From assembly GCA_003327425.1 (NCBI GenBank), contig QOQW01000018.1, positions 1-64,000 on the forward strand: 64,000 nucleotides of DNA, in the 5' to 3' direction. Positions 7,816 through 15,126 of this stretch are shown one piece after another. Position numbers and translations under genes: made by a program. The DNA comes from Candidatus Ozemibacter sibiricus (GTDB lineage Bacteria > Muiribacteriota > Ozemobacteria > Ozemobacterales > Ozemobacteraceae). The first letter of the stretch is position 1. The number at the start of each line of letters is the position of its first letter. The notes beneath the pieces are model-generated. The model was not told the DNA's origin. It saw nothing but the letters and a program-made list of their open reading frames with translations, and made no database searches.

Positions 7816-8143
7816 AGAGGATCACAGACACCGTCTACCATCATGTCCTGCGTTTTGGAGGTTTAAGGCTTTCGTAACCCGCAGGCCGGTCTCTACTCAC
7901 CCGAGCCGTCTGGTCAGTCTCGATGCCGTGGGCCAGGGGCCCCCCACGTCACCCAGCCGGATTTGTCGTCGGCTCTCCGGGGGCCTACCGGCGGCGTCCC
8001 CCGGGAACCGTCGCGCCTAATTAGGCAGCGAGTGCCAGGTCTTCGTTGGCAGTTGTTTGGCGATCGATTTTTAACGAGGCCCTTCGATCAACCTCGGATG
8101 GCAGGTGGCAGCTCACACTCCCCGTCGAAACCAGGTCACCCCC
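7785..8143 (-). ncRNA. ssrA: tmRNA (transfer-messenger RNA)
   Basis: This RNA rescues stalled ribosomes. The 5' end at 8143 reads GGGGGUGACCUGGUUUCGAC, the conserved start. The 3' end has the T-arm GCGGGTTCGATTCCCGC followed by CACCTCC and discriminator A. GGGGGUG pairs with CACCUCC in a seven-pair acceptor stem. CCA is not encoded (TGG would be needed but ATGG follows). The tag reading frame is at 8021-8050 and encodes ANEDLALAA followed by TAA, a normal tag that lacks the usual YALAA tyrosine. Length is about 359 nt. The element's integrase lies directly beyond the 3' end, and the gene remains intact. Confidence 0.95.
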
Positions 8144-8162
8144 GGAGAAAGGAACATCCACC

Positions 8163-8179
8163 GTCGGAATGATTCCGAC
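8163..8179. promoter_or_regulatory. 17-bp palindrome in the ssrA leader
   Basis: GTCGGAAT, one central base, then ATTCCGAC form a perfect inverted repeat. It lies between the ssrA -10 box and the mature 5' end (8143), so it is at or just after the expected transcription start. It could be an operator or a hairpin in the precursor leader. Confidence 0.5.
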
Positions 8180-8185
8180 ACTTTG

Positions 8186-8214
8186 AATATAGTCTGCTCG
8201 TCCATCGGCGTCAA
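8186..8214 (-). promoter_or_regulatory. ssrA promoter
   Basis: On the minus strand TTGACG (8214-8209) and TATATT (8191-8186) are separated by exactly 17 bases, a near-consensus sigma-70 promoter. Expected start is near 8179, giving a precursor leader of about 36 nt. Confidence 0.8.
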
Positions 8215-8300
8215 GGGGACTTTCCGCAGGACGGCTCCCAATTAGAGCCCCTCCTTCAAGGAAGTGGCGGCCAGTGGGGTAGTTCCCCAGTGGGCGACCC

Positions 8301-8363
8301 GCCCGCCGAACGCGGTGCGTTCGGCGGGCTGTGGAATGGGGTCCAGGGGCCTGTGGCCCCTGG
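8301..8363. repeat. two-hairpin repeat, copy 1
   Basis: First hairpin: GCCCGCCGAACGC (8301-8313), loop GGT, GCGTTCGGCGGGC (8317-8329), a perfect 13-bp stem. Second hairpin: CCAGGGGCC (8343-8351), loop TGT, GGCCCCTGG (8355-8363). A related two-hairpin block occurs at 34829-34888. Both copies keep GCCGAAC-N7-GTTCGGC and CAGGGGCC-N3-GGCCCCTG. The element lies between ssrA and lexA, which are divergent, so it cannot be a terminator of either. Confidence 0.7.
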
Positions 8364-8404
8364 TGGGTTCTTTCGTTCGATGTTCGATTTCGATGATTTT
8401 TTGC

Positions 8405-8433
8405 TTGATTTTCGCCTTTTGTTTGCTTATATT
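8405..8433 (+). promoter_or_regulatory. lexA promoter
   Basis: TTGATT (8405-8410), a 17-bp spacer and TATATT (8428-8433). The expected transcript begins near 8440, leaving a short leader with GGAGG at 8456-8460. Three GTTC steps lie upstream at 8367, 8375 and 8382 and might be part of a LexA operator, but they do not match a known box convincingly. Confidence 0.7.
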
Positions 8434-8466
8434 TGGAGTGAACGCAACGCCGCATGGAGGTCATGA

Positions 8467-9090
8467 ATGTCGCCAGACCCGTTGACGCCCAAGCAGAAGG
8501 CCGTGCTCACCTTCATTCGCTCTTTTTTCGCTCGCTGGGGGTATGCGCCGACCATCGCCGAGATTGCGGCGGGGGTGCGCCTGTCGTCGACGGCCACGGT
8601 TCACAAGCATGTGCAGGCGCTCGTCGATAAAGGTCATCTCGCGGCGCTGCCTCGGCGGTCGCGGGGGTTGGTGGTCAAGACCGAGCAGATCCCGGTCGGG
8701 GGCGGGGTCGAAGTGCCGCTGCTGGGCCGGGTGGCGGCCGGTCAGCCGCTCGAGATCAGCGAGCTGCCCGAAACCATCACCCTCCCCGACTGGATGATCG
8801 GCCGCGGCGAGACCTTCGTGCTGCAGGTGAAAGGCGAGTCGATGATCGACGAAGCGATCAAAGATGGCGATCTGGTCATCGTCGAGAAGCGCGACACCGC
8901 ACGCAATGGCGAGATGGTGATCGCCTGCCTCGACGGCGAAGAGGTGACCCTCAAGCGTCTGTACCGCGAAGGCGACCGGGTGCGCTTGCAACCGTCCAAT
9001 CCGGCGATGCCGCCCATCATCGTGACCGATCGCGAGGTGACGATCAAAGGGGTGGTCATCGGCATCCTGCGCAAATACCGGCAGTTCTGA
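8467..9090 (+). CDS. lexA: LexA repressor, SOS regulator and self-cleaving protease
   Basis: A 207-residue LexA of normal length. Residues 5-70 are the winged helix-turn-helix (PLTPKQKAVLTFIRSFFARWG, then SSTATVHKHVQALVDKGHL). Residues 80-200 are the S24 peptidase with the scissile Ala91-Gly92 in RVAAGQ, catalytic Ser125 in GESM and Lys163 in VTLKRL. The start at 8467 is chosen because GGAGG (8456-8460) lies six bases upstream. It heads an operon with the Y-family polymerase and a third gene, so DNA damage should induce all three by relieving LexA repression. Confidence 0.96.
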   Translation: MSPDPLTPKQKAVLTFIRSFFARWGYAPTIAEIAAGVRLSSTATVHKHVQALVDKGHLAALPRRSRGLVVKTEQIPVGGGVEVPLLGRVAAGQPLEISELPETITLPDWMIGRGETFVLQVKGESMIDEAIKDGDLVIVEKRDTARNGEMVIACLDGEEVTLKRLYREGDRVRLQPSNPAMPPIIVTDREVTIKGVVIGILRKYRQF

Positions 9091-9149
9091 GGTCTGGCCG
9101 GGGTGCCCCCGGCGGGGGCTGAGGTTGGTCGCGAGAGAACATCGACATC

Positions 9150-10361
9150 ATGGTAAAGCGCATTGCGTGTCTCGATCTTGACGCGTTCTTCGTCGAGGTC
9201 GCTCTGAAAGAGCGGCCCGACCTGCGCGGCAAGCCCGTCGCCGTCGGCGGTCGCGGCGGGCGGGGCGTCATCTGCTCGGCCTCGTATGAGGCGCGCCGGT
9301 TCGGCGTGCGGGCCGGCATGCCGACCTGGCTGGCCCGCCAGAAATGCCCGTATCTGCATCTGCTGCCTGTGCCTCGCACGGTCGAAGCATTCTCGGCGCA
9401 GGTCCGCGAGCGGCTCGAACGGCTCTGCCCGGTCGTCGAGCCGGCGTCGATCGATGAGTTCTACCTCGATTACACTGGGTGCGATCGGTTGTTCCCCACC
9501 AATCTCGAGCTGGCCGATCGTCTGGCCCGCGCGCTCGCGGCCGATCCGGGGCTGCCCACGACGATCGGGCTGGGTACCAGCAAGCTCGTCGCCAAGGTCG
9601 CTTCCGATCTCGGCAAGCCGCGCGGCGTGCTCGAGGTCTTCCCGGGGGGCGAACGGGCGTTTTTAGCGCCGTTGCCGGTTCAGCACATTCCCGGCGTCGG
9701 GCCCCGCCTGCGCGAAGCGCTGGCCGCCATGGGGGTGACCCGGGTCGGCGAGATCGTCCAGATCCCGCTCGAGGCCTGGCAGATGGCGTTCGGTCGTACC
9801 GGCGAGACCCTCTACTGGCGCGCCCTGGGTGAGGGTGGCGGTCCGGTTCTGCCGCCGGCGCAGCGCGCGCCCCGCCAGGGAGTATCGCGCGAAATCACGC
9901 TCGAGAACGATACGACCTCGTGCGAGCGGCTGCTGGCCTGGTTGTCTCGGCTGGTCGAGGCAGCGGCCCTCGATCTGCGCAGGTCTGGGCTGACCTGTGG
10001 CGGCGTGGCGGTCAAGCTGCGCTATGCCGATTTCTCGACCAGCACGCGGTCTGGGCGGGTCGCTCGCACCAACCTCGACGGGCCGCTGTTCCAGGCGGCC
10101 GCCCGACTGTTCGAACGGCTGTTCACCCGTCGCTTGAAGGTGCGGCTGATCGGGGTGCATTTCGACGATCTGCAGCCTGGCGCTCCCACCCCCGACCTCT
10201 GGGAGGCCCTCACCCCCGAAGTCCGCCGCCGGCTGCCCGCCGTCATCGACGAGATCCGGGCCCGTTTCGGGCCGACCTCCGTGCTGCGCGCTCGCTCTCT
10301 CTTCCTTGGGGGGCCCCGCGCGATCTCCGCCAAACGAGGTGTGCCATGGCCAGATGCCTGA
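9150..10361 (+). CDS. dinB: Y-family DNA polymerase (Pol IV / DinB type)
   Basis: A 403-residue translesion polymerase. The catalytic acidic residues are in CLDLDAFFVEV near the N-terminus and in PASIDEFYLDYTG near residue 105, the DinB signature with Phe-Tyr instead of the usual Ala/Cys-Phe. The little-finger domain occupies about 250-350 (REITLENDTTS, LRYADFSTSTRS). No clear QLxLF-type clamp-binding motif is seen at the C-terminus. Its start is 60 bases after lexA, and its last 16 bases overlap the next gene. This lexA-dinB pairing is typical of phyla outside the Enterobacteria and implies SOS control. Confidence 0.93.
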   Translation: MVKRIACLDLDAFFVEVALKERPDLRGKPVAVGGRGGRGVICSASYEARRFGVRAGMPTWLARQKCPYLHLLPVPRTVEAFSAQVRERLERLCPVVEPASIDEFYLDYTGCDRLFPTNLELADRLARALAADPGLPTTIGLGTSKLVAKVASDLGKPRGVLEVFPGGERAFLAPLPVQHIPGVGPRLREALAAMGVTRVGEIVQIPLEAWQMAFGRTGETLYWRALGEGGGPVLPPAQRAPRQGVSREITLENDTTSCERLLAWLSRLVEAAALDLRRSGLTCGGVAVKLRYADFSTSTRSGRVARTNLDGPLFQAAARLFERLFTRRLKVRLIGVHFDDLQPGAPTPDLWEALTPEVRRRLPAVIDEIRARFGPTSVLRARSLFLGGPRAISAKRGVPWPDA

Positions 10362-10903
10362 TGCGCATGAACCACGAACGCGACGAGCCGATCCGACCGA
10401 CCGGGTCCGATCTCGGCGAGTCAGAGGTCCCTGTCTTCGAGACCTGGTCAGGCCGTGCGGCAGGGCGGCGGTCGGGGGTGGGGGCTGTTGCCGGCGACGG
10501 AGGGCGGGCTCGTCGGGAGGCGCAGACCTGCGGGGCCGCTCGGTCGAACGTTGGCTGCGGGCCTGTCGCCGTTCCGGGGCCACGAGCGGCCGGTTTCGAC
10601 CATCCCCAGTGTGGCGAGACGACATCGACGGCGACGTGGTACAACGCGCGCCTGGTCGATCTCCTGTATGAAGCGGTGGCCATGAAGCTGGCCGCTATGC
10701 GATCCGAGGTGCAGGAATGCGAGCGGCGGCTGCAGGGCCTGGCCCTCGCCGGCTCCGAGGGAAGCGGTGGGGCCGATCCGGCGAGCGAGGTCGGGGCGAG
10801 GGCCGGTGCTGAGCGTGTGCGGTGGCAACGCGAACGCGAGCGGCAGCGGCGCGACCAGCTGTTGCGCGATATCGCCTGCCTGGCTGTCCTCGAGACCTCC
10901 TGA
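10346..10903 (+). CDS. unknown third gene of the lexA-dinB operon
   Basis: A 185-residue protein that I do not recognise. The ATG at 10346 lies inside the end of dinB and is preceded by CGAGGTG; another ATG at 10361 is possible. The first 90 residues are Gly/Arg-rich and poorly structured. Residues 95-185 are a helical, charged segment (LLYEAVAMKLAAMRSEVQEC, then RVRWQRERERQRRDQLLRD) likely to form a coiled coil. The position suggests an accessory role in translesion synthesis, in the way ImuA-like proteins accompany ImuB, but it lacks a RecA-like fold signature. Confidence 0.6.
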   Translation: MARCLMRMNHERDEPIRPTGSDLGESEVPVFETWSGRAAGRRSGVGAVAGDGGRARREAQTCGAARSNVGCGPVAVPGPRAAGFDHPQCGETTSTATWYNARLVDLLYEAVAMKLAAMRSEVQECERRLQGLALAGSEGSGGADPASEVGARAGAERVRWQRERERQRRDQLLRDIACLAVLETS

Positions 10904-10963
10904 GCCAGCGCCTTTTCGACGGTTGTCGGCCAGGCGTCACAACCCCGCTGGAAATCTTTGCGT

Positions 10964-10986
10964 GGGGGCCCCTCAGTGGGGCCCCC
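10964..10986. terminator. bidirectional hairpin between convergent genes
   Basis: GGGGGCCCC (10964-10972), loop TCAGT, GGGGCCCCC (10978-10986). It lies between the SOS operon and the metal ATPase, which converge here. There is only a short T tract, so strength is uncertain. Confidence 0.5.
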
Positions 10987-11067
10987 TTCGCTACGGGCGG
11001 CAATCAGACCAGCAAGGGGTGGCGCCGTCTGCCCGTCCGGCGAGGTGAGGCTATTCCTGGCCGAGTC

Positions 11068-13614
11068 TCAGGAACGAGGAGAGGCGTTGGCACCTGGCCT
11101 GGAGCCAGCCGGGCGCAGCGGCAGGGGAGGATCGCCCAGGGCGCGCAGGCCGTTGGCTACGACCAGCACCGAGGCTCCGGTGTCGGCCAGCACGGCCAGC
11201 CACAAGGTGGCGTAACCGGCGAGCGAGAGGCCGAATACGGCGAGTTTGAGCCCGACGGCCAGAGCGATGTTCTGGCGGATGAGCGTGCGGGTGCGGCGCG
11301 CGATAGCCAGCAGCAAAGGCAGTCGTCGCAGATCGTCGTGCAGCAGCACCGCCCCGGCGGTGGCCAGGGCCGCATCGGTGCCTTTGGTGCCCATGGCGAC
11401 GCCCACGTCGGCGGCGGCGAGGGCCGGGGTGTCGTTGATGCCGTCGCCCAGCATCAAGGTGGGGCCGTAGCGCGCGGCCAGATCGGCCAGGTGCGCTCCC
11501 TTGGCTTCGGGGGCGAGGCGGCCGCGGCTTTCCTGCACTCCCGCGGCGAGGCCGAATTCGCGGGCGGTTTCGTGGCGATCGCCCGACAGCAGAACGGTAT
11601 GGATGATGCCGTGGGCGGGCAGGTCGGCGATGACGGCGGCCGCTTCGGGGCGCAGGCGGTCGCCGAGCGACGCGAGGGCGAGCGGGCCCTGCTCGTCGCA
11701 GAGCACTGACACGGTCAAGCAGGCGGCCCTTTCCGGAGGGAGCACCGGGGGCAGCGTCGGGCAGAGAGCGCCGGCCCATTCGGGGGTGCCGAAGCGGTAA
11801 CGGCGTCCCGCGATCAGGCCTTCGACGCCCTGGCCGCGCACGGCGGTGAAGGCGTCGACGGCCGGAAGAGCCAGGCCGGCTTCGGCCGCCCGCCGGATGA
11901 AGACGCGGGCCAGCGGGTGCTCCGAGCCGCTTTCCAGGGCGGCGATGAGCGTCAGGGCAGCGGACCGATCGACGCGGGGCGACAGCGGGACGAGGTCGAG
12001 CAGATCGGGGTCGCCGACGGTCAGGGTGCCGGTCTTATCGAAGGCGACCACCCGCACGCCGGCGGCCGTTTCGAGGACGTCGCCGCTGCGGACCAGGATG
12101 CCGCGGCGGGCGGCGGCGGCCATGGCGCCGACCAGGGTCACTGGGGCGGCCAGCACCAGGGCGCACGGGCAGGCGATGACCAGAAGCACCAGGGCGGAGT
12201 GGATCCAGGTGGGGAAGGGGCCGAGGCCGGCCAGCGGCGGGATGACGGCGACCAGCAAGGCCAGGCCGATCACGGCGGGGGTGTAGAGGTCGGCGAATCG
12301 TTCGAGCGATGTCTGCAGGCGGGTTTTTGCGGCCTGCGCCTCCTGGACCGAGAGCATGATGCGCGAGAAGCGCGAGGCCTCGACCGGTCGGGTCACCTCG
12401 ACCTGCAGAGTGCCGGTGCCGTTGGTGGTGCCGGCAAAGACAGGCTGGCCCGGTTCTTTCGCCACTGGCTGGGTTTCCCCGGTCAGGGCGCTTTCATCGA
12501 CCGTGGATTGCCCGGCGGTCACGGTGCCGTCGAGCGGCAGCCGCTCCCCGGGCTTGACCCGGATGGTATCACCGACCTGGATGCCGGCGGCCAGCACGTC
12601 GGCTTCGCGTCCATCGGGCAGGATCAGGTGGGCTTGGGCCGGCATCTGCGACCGCAAGGCCTCGATGGAGGAGCGGGCTTTCTCGCCGCTCATTTTTTCA
12701 AGCCAGCGGGCGATGGCGAACAGGAACAGCACCATCGCTCCCTCGTTCCATTCGCGAAGGAAGACGGCACCGATCGCGGCCGAGAGCATCAGCACGTTCA
12801 TGCCCGCGCGGCGACTGGCCAGCTCGGCCCAGGCCTTGCCGACGATGGGGCGAGCGGCCACGGCCAGGGCGGCCAGCAGCAGTCCGGGTTGGTCGAGCAG
12901 GTGGGCCAGCAGGATGAGCCCCCCGGAGATCGCCATGGTCCAGAATTCTTGGGGCCACCAGGTGGCAGGGGCGGCGGTAGGGGGGGCCTCCAGGTCATGG
13001 AGTTCGACGCCGTGGTCGCGTCCGAGGGCGCCGACAGCGGCGCGGCATCCGGTGTCGAGCGTGCAGAGGACGCGCAGCATGCCCCCCATGAAATCGAGGC
13101 GAACGTCTTCGACCCAGTTCTGGTCGCGGATAGCGGTTTCAAATGCGCGGGCGCAGGAAGGACAGTCGAGGCCAACGACTCTCCAGACATGGGTATGGGT
13201 GGATTCGGACGTGGGAGTTCGGTCCTGGGTCGCCGAGGGAGACCAGGAAGAAGATTCGAGGCGGGTGTTGGTGGGTGGGTGGTCAGGCGACCCAGGGGCG
13301 GGGCACGAGGCGCGACAGGAACAGGAGGGGGCGCTGACTGGCGAAGCGGCTGCCTCGCCAGGGGTATCGCCGGTCAGGTCAGGATCGAGGGTGGATGATT
13401 CTGACGAGGAATGGCATTGGGAGGAGTGCTGAACGCCATCGCATTGGCCTTCGGATCGATCAGGCGGCAATCGATCGGAAAGGCCGCCTGCGGAGGCTGG
13501 AGCATGATCGTGAGGGTGCTCGTGATCAGAAGCAGGGGACTCGAGGGGATGGTGTTCGCCGGAAGGTTCCGGTGGGATGGTTTTGGGATGACGGTGACAG
13601 TGATCAGCGCCCAT
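11068..13614 (-). CDS. heavy-metal P1B-type ATPase (Zn/Cd/Pb export type)
   Basis: About 848 residues. Residues 1-140 are rich in His and Cys and disordered (for example HCHRHP and CSCRASC). A heavy-metal-associated domain follows with GLDCPSCA (Cys151, Cys154). Then come membrane helices, the transport motif CPCALVLAAPVTLVG, the phosphorylation site DKTGTLT and the hinge GDGINDTPALAAADVG. The CPC motif with a SmtB-like regulator points to Zn(II), Cd(II) or Pb(II) efflux rather than copper. The ATG at 13614 is chosen because GAGGAG lies seven bases upstream and it overlaps the arsR end by 11 bases; an upstream start at 13671 would lie inside arsR. Confidence 0.93.
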   Translation of the reverse strand: MGADHCHRHPKTIPPEPSGEHHPLESPASDHEHPHDHAPASAGGLSDRLPPDRSEGQCDGVQHSSQCHSSSESSTLDPDLTGDTPGEAAASPVSAPSCSCRASCPAPGSPDHPPTNTRLESSSWSPSATQDRTPTSESTHTHVWRVVGLDCPSCARAFETAIRDQNWVEDVRLDFMGGMLRVLCTLDTGCRAAVGALGRDHGVELHDLEAPPTAAPATWWPQEFWTMAISGGLILLAHLLDQPGLLLAALAVAARPIVGKAWAELASRRAGMNVLMLSAAIGAVFLREWNEGAMVLFLFAIARWLEKMSGEKARSSIEALRSQMPAQAHLILPDGREADVLAAGIQVGDTIRVKPGERLPLDGTVTAGQSTVDESALTGETQPVAKEPGQPVFAGTTNGTGTLQVEVTRPVEASRFSRIMLSVQEAQAAKTRLQTSLERFADLYTPAVIGLALLVAVIPPLAGLGPFPTWIHSALVLLVIACPCALVLAAPVTLVGAMAAAARRGILVRSGDVLETAAGVRVVAFDKTGTLTVGDPDLLDLVPLSPRVDRSAALTLIAALESGSEHPLARVFIRRAAEAGLALPAVDAFTAVRGQGVEGLIAGRRYRFGTPEWAGALCPTLPPVLPPERAACLTVSVLCDEQGPLALASLGDRLRPEAAAVIADLPAHGIIHTVLLSGDRHETAREFGLAAGVQESRGRLAPEAKGAHLADLAARYGPTLMLGDGINDTPALAAADVGVAMGTKGTDAALATAGAVLLHDDLRRLPLLLAIARRTRTLIRQNIALAVGLKLAVFGLSLAGYATLWLAVLADTGASVLVVANGLRALGDPPLPLRPAGSRPGANASPRS

Positions 13615-13936
13615 GACGTGGCTCCTCGACGTGTTCCCAGGCGACCCGAACGAGACTGGCGACGTGTTCATCGGCCAGGGCGTAGAAGATGTGCTTCCCG
13701 GCGCGGCGCGCCTTCACCAGGTGGAGGCTGCGCAGGAGGCGGAGCTGGTGCGAGATGGCCGATTGGCTGCCGCCGGCAGTGGCGGCCAGGTCGCCCACGC
13801 TGAATTCGCCAGAAAGGAGGGTGCAGAGCAGCCGCAGGCGGGTCGGATCGCCCATGGCTTTGAACAGCTCGGCTACCTCGGCCAGGCGTTCGGGGTCGCA
13901 CGACAGCGCTTCGGATGCATTTGAAAGATTGCTCAT
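13604..13936 (-). CDS. ArsR/SmtB-family metal-sensing repressor (Zn type)
   Basis: A 110-residue winged-helix repressor. The recognition region is GGSQSAISHQLRLLRSLHLVKARRAGKHIFYAL. The last helix carries DEH-x10-HVEE, that is Asp-x-His-x10-His-x-x-Glu, the alpha-5 Zn site of SmtB and CzrA. The alpha-3 cysteines of CadC or ArsR are missing, which favours Zn(II) over As or Cd/Pb sensing. It is followed with an 11-base overlap by the ATPase it should control. There is no ribosome-binding site before its ATG, which fits an apparently leaderless transcript. Confidence 0.92.
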   Translation of the reverse strand: MSNLSNASEALSCDPERLAEVAELFKAMGDPTRLRLLCTLLSGEFSVGDLAATAGGSQSAISHQLRLLRSLHLVKARRAGKHIFYALADEHVASLVRVAWEHVEEPRHGR

Positions 13937-13942
13937 ATATTC

Positions 13943-13971
13943 ATATTAGCAGATTTTCAAGCCTCTGGCAA
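13943..13971 (-). promoter_or_regulatory. promoter of the metal-resistance operon, apparently leaderless
   Basis: On the minus strand TTGCCA (13971-13966), a 17-bp spacer and TAATAT (13948-13943). The start codon at 13936 begins only six bases after the -10 box, so the transcript should begin at or next to the ATG. The AT-rich ATATGAATATATGA around the -10 is a likely repressor site. Confidence 0.7.
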
Positions 13972-13979
13972 GGATGACC

Positions 13980-14552
13980 AGGACCATTTTCCATGTAGGG
14001 GTGAGGCCCGATTGGACGGAGGGCTTTGTCTCAGCTCCATCGTCAAAGGGCCTCAGGCCCCGGGATTCCTTGATTCGGCTGACGATGTCAATTCGGCTGA
14101 CGATGTCAACGATTCGACGATGCGGGGAGCGTCGTCCTGGCGGGACACCGAGGGCTTCGGGTGGGGATTGAGCGGTATTGACAGGTAATTTCCCCTTTTG
14201 CTAAGGGACGGAAGGCCGGGTTGGGTTTCTGCCCGACGGGTGGGCGGATGCTTGTTGTTGGGTCAGCGGAGGGCGTTTGGCCGCGGGGCGGGGAAGGGCA
14301 GGTTTGGAGCCCGGCGAGGGGCGATTGGGGCGGATAGGGGCGGGTTGGGAACCCGCCCCTACCCGATGATCATGCGGAGAAGCGATTTATGTCAGGCAAG
14401 AACATCTTACGGAGCGACGGAGCTCCGAGCGGTGCGGCGTGGTGAACCACCGCGCCGGCGCATCGCCTCCCAGGGGTCGAGGCCGGAGGCGGCTCTTGGC
14501 GTTTCCTCGCCCCCGACGGGGGCTGGGCCTCGGGGAACACCCGTTCCTGCGG
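13980..14552. other. intergenic stretch with a tandem duplication and a hairpin repeat
   Basis: No supported gene is present. ATTCGGCTGACGATGTCA is perfectly duplicated in tandem (14073-14090, 14091-14108). TAGGGGCGGGTT (14335-14346), a 3-nt loop and AACCCGCCCCTA (14350-14361) form a perfect 12-bp hairpin of the kind found as dispersed GC-rich repeats. The start of the following gene might lie further upstream than annotated. Confidence 0.55.
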
Positions 14553-15002
14553 ATGCTGCCGGATGCTCTGTCCAGCCCTGCCCTGGCGTTGGTCGGCACC
14601 GACCGCATTCCCGGCGATCTGGTCGTGCGCGAGGCCGTGGTGCGGGTGGTCTCGGAAGAGGGGTACTGCTGGGTCGATGAGGCGACTCCCTGCATCGTGC
14701 TGACCCAGGACCATTACGAAACGGGCAGCGATCTCGACCTTTACCTCGACCTGCTGCACGAAGCTACGCATCTGCGGCACATTCGCGAAGGCCGCGATGT
14801 CTGGGACGAACGCTATCCCTACCATCGCCGGCCGACCGAAATCGAAGGATACGCGGTGGCCGTGGCCGAAGGCCGCCGGCTCGGACTCGATGAGGACGAG
14901 ATCAGAGCGCACCTCCACAACCCCTGGATGACGGCAGCCCAGGTCGAGGAGTTGCTGGCTGCCGTCGATGCCTACCTGAGAGGCCGCGCGGAAGGTTCGT
15001 AA
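14553..15002 (+). CDS. hypothetical HExxH-containing protein (metallopeptidase-like)
   Basis: A protein of about 149 residues with LLHEATHLRHI in the middle, a HExxH zinc-binding helix, followed about 30 residues later by EIEGYAVAVAEGRRLG that could give the third Glu ligand. The arrangement resembles small gluzincin-like or ImmA-like domains, but the family is not recognised. It has no signal peptide, so it should be cytoplasmic. The start is uncertain: the ATG at 14553 has no good ribosome-binding site, and the upstream in-frame extension is Arg/Pro-rich and unconvincing. It may be a truncated or horizontally acquired gene. Confidence 0.6.
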   Translation: MLPDALSSPALALVGTDRIPGDLVVREAVVRVVSEEGYCWVDEATPCIVLTQDHYETGSDLDLYLDLLHEATHLRHIREGRDVWDERYPYHRRPTEIEGYAVAVAEGRRLGLDEDEIRAHLHNPWMTAAQVEELLAAVDAYLRGRAEGS

Positions 15003-15004
15003 AA

Positions 15005-15022
15005 GGGGGAAGCAGTGCCCCC
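15005..15022 (-). terminator. terminator-like hairpin beyond the MFS gene
   Basis: On the minus strand GGGGG, an 8-nt loop and CCCCC are followed by TTTT. It lies about 105 bases after the MFS stop codon. A second, long-loop inverted repeat (ACCGAGAAG at 15050-15058 with CTTCTCGGT at 15084-15092) lies between. Confidence 0.4.
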
Positions 15023-15126
15023 GATTCGGAAGCAGAATCCTGAACACTCACCGAGAAGGCTGCAACACGGCGGTGCCAGGAGACTTCTCGGTTCTTCCCT
15101 GGGGCTGGAAGGGAGCTGCTGGCGGG

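Noticed and set aside
8301-8329. CGAAC-N7-GTTCG within the first hairpin as a LexA box.
   Set aside because: Known CGAAC boxes have a 4-base centre, it lies about 75 bases upstream of the -35, and the second copy at 34829 is next to a tRNA and not an SOS gene.
14370-14552. An upstream start for the HExxH gene.
   Set aside because: The extension is Arg/Pro/Gly-rich without ribosome-binding site and follows a hairpin repeat; I kept the later ATG with low confidence.
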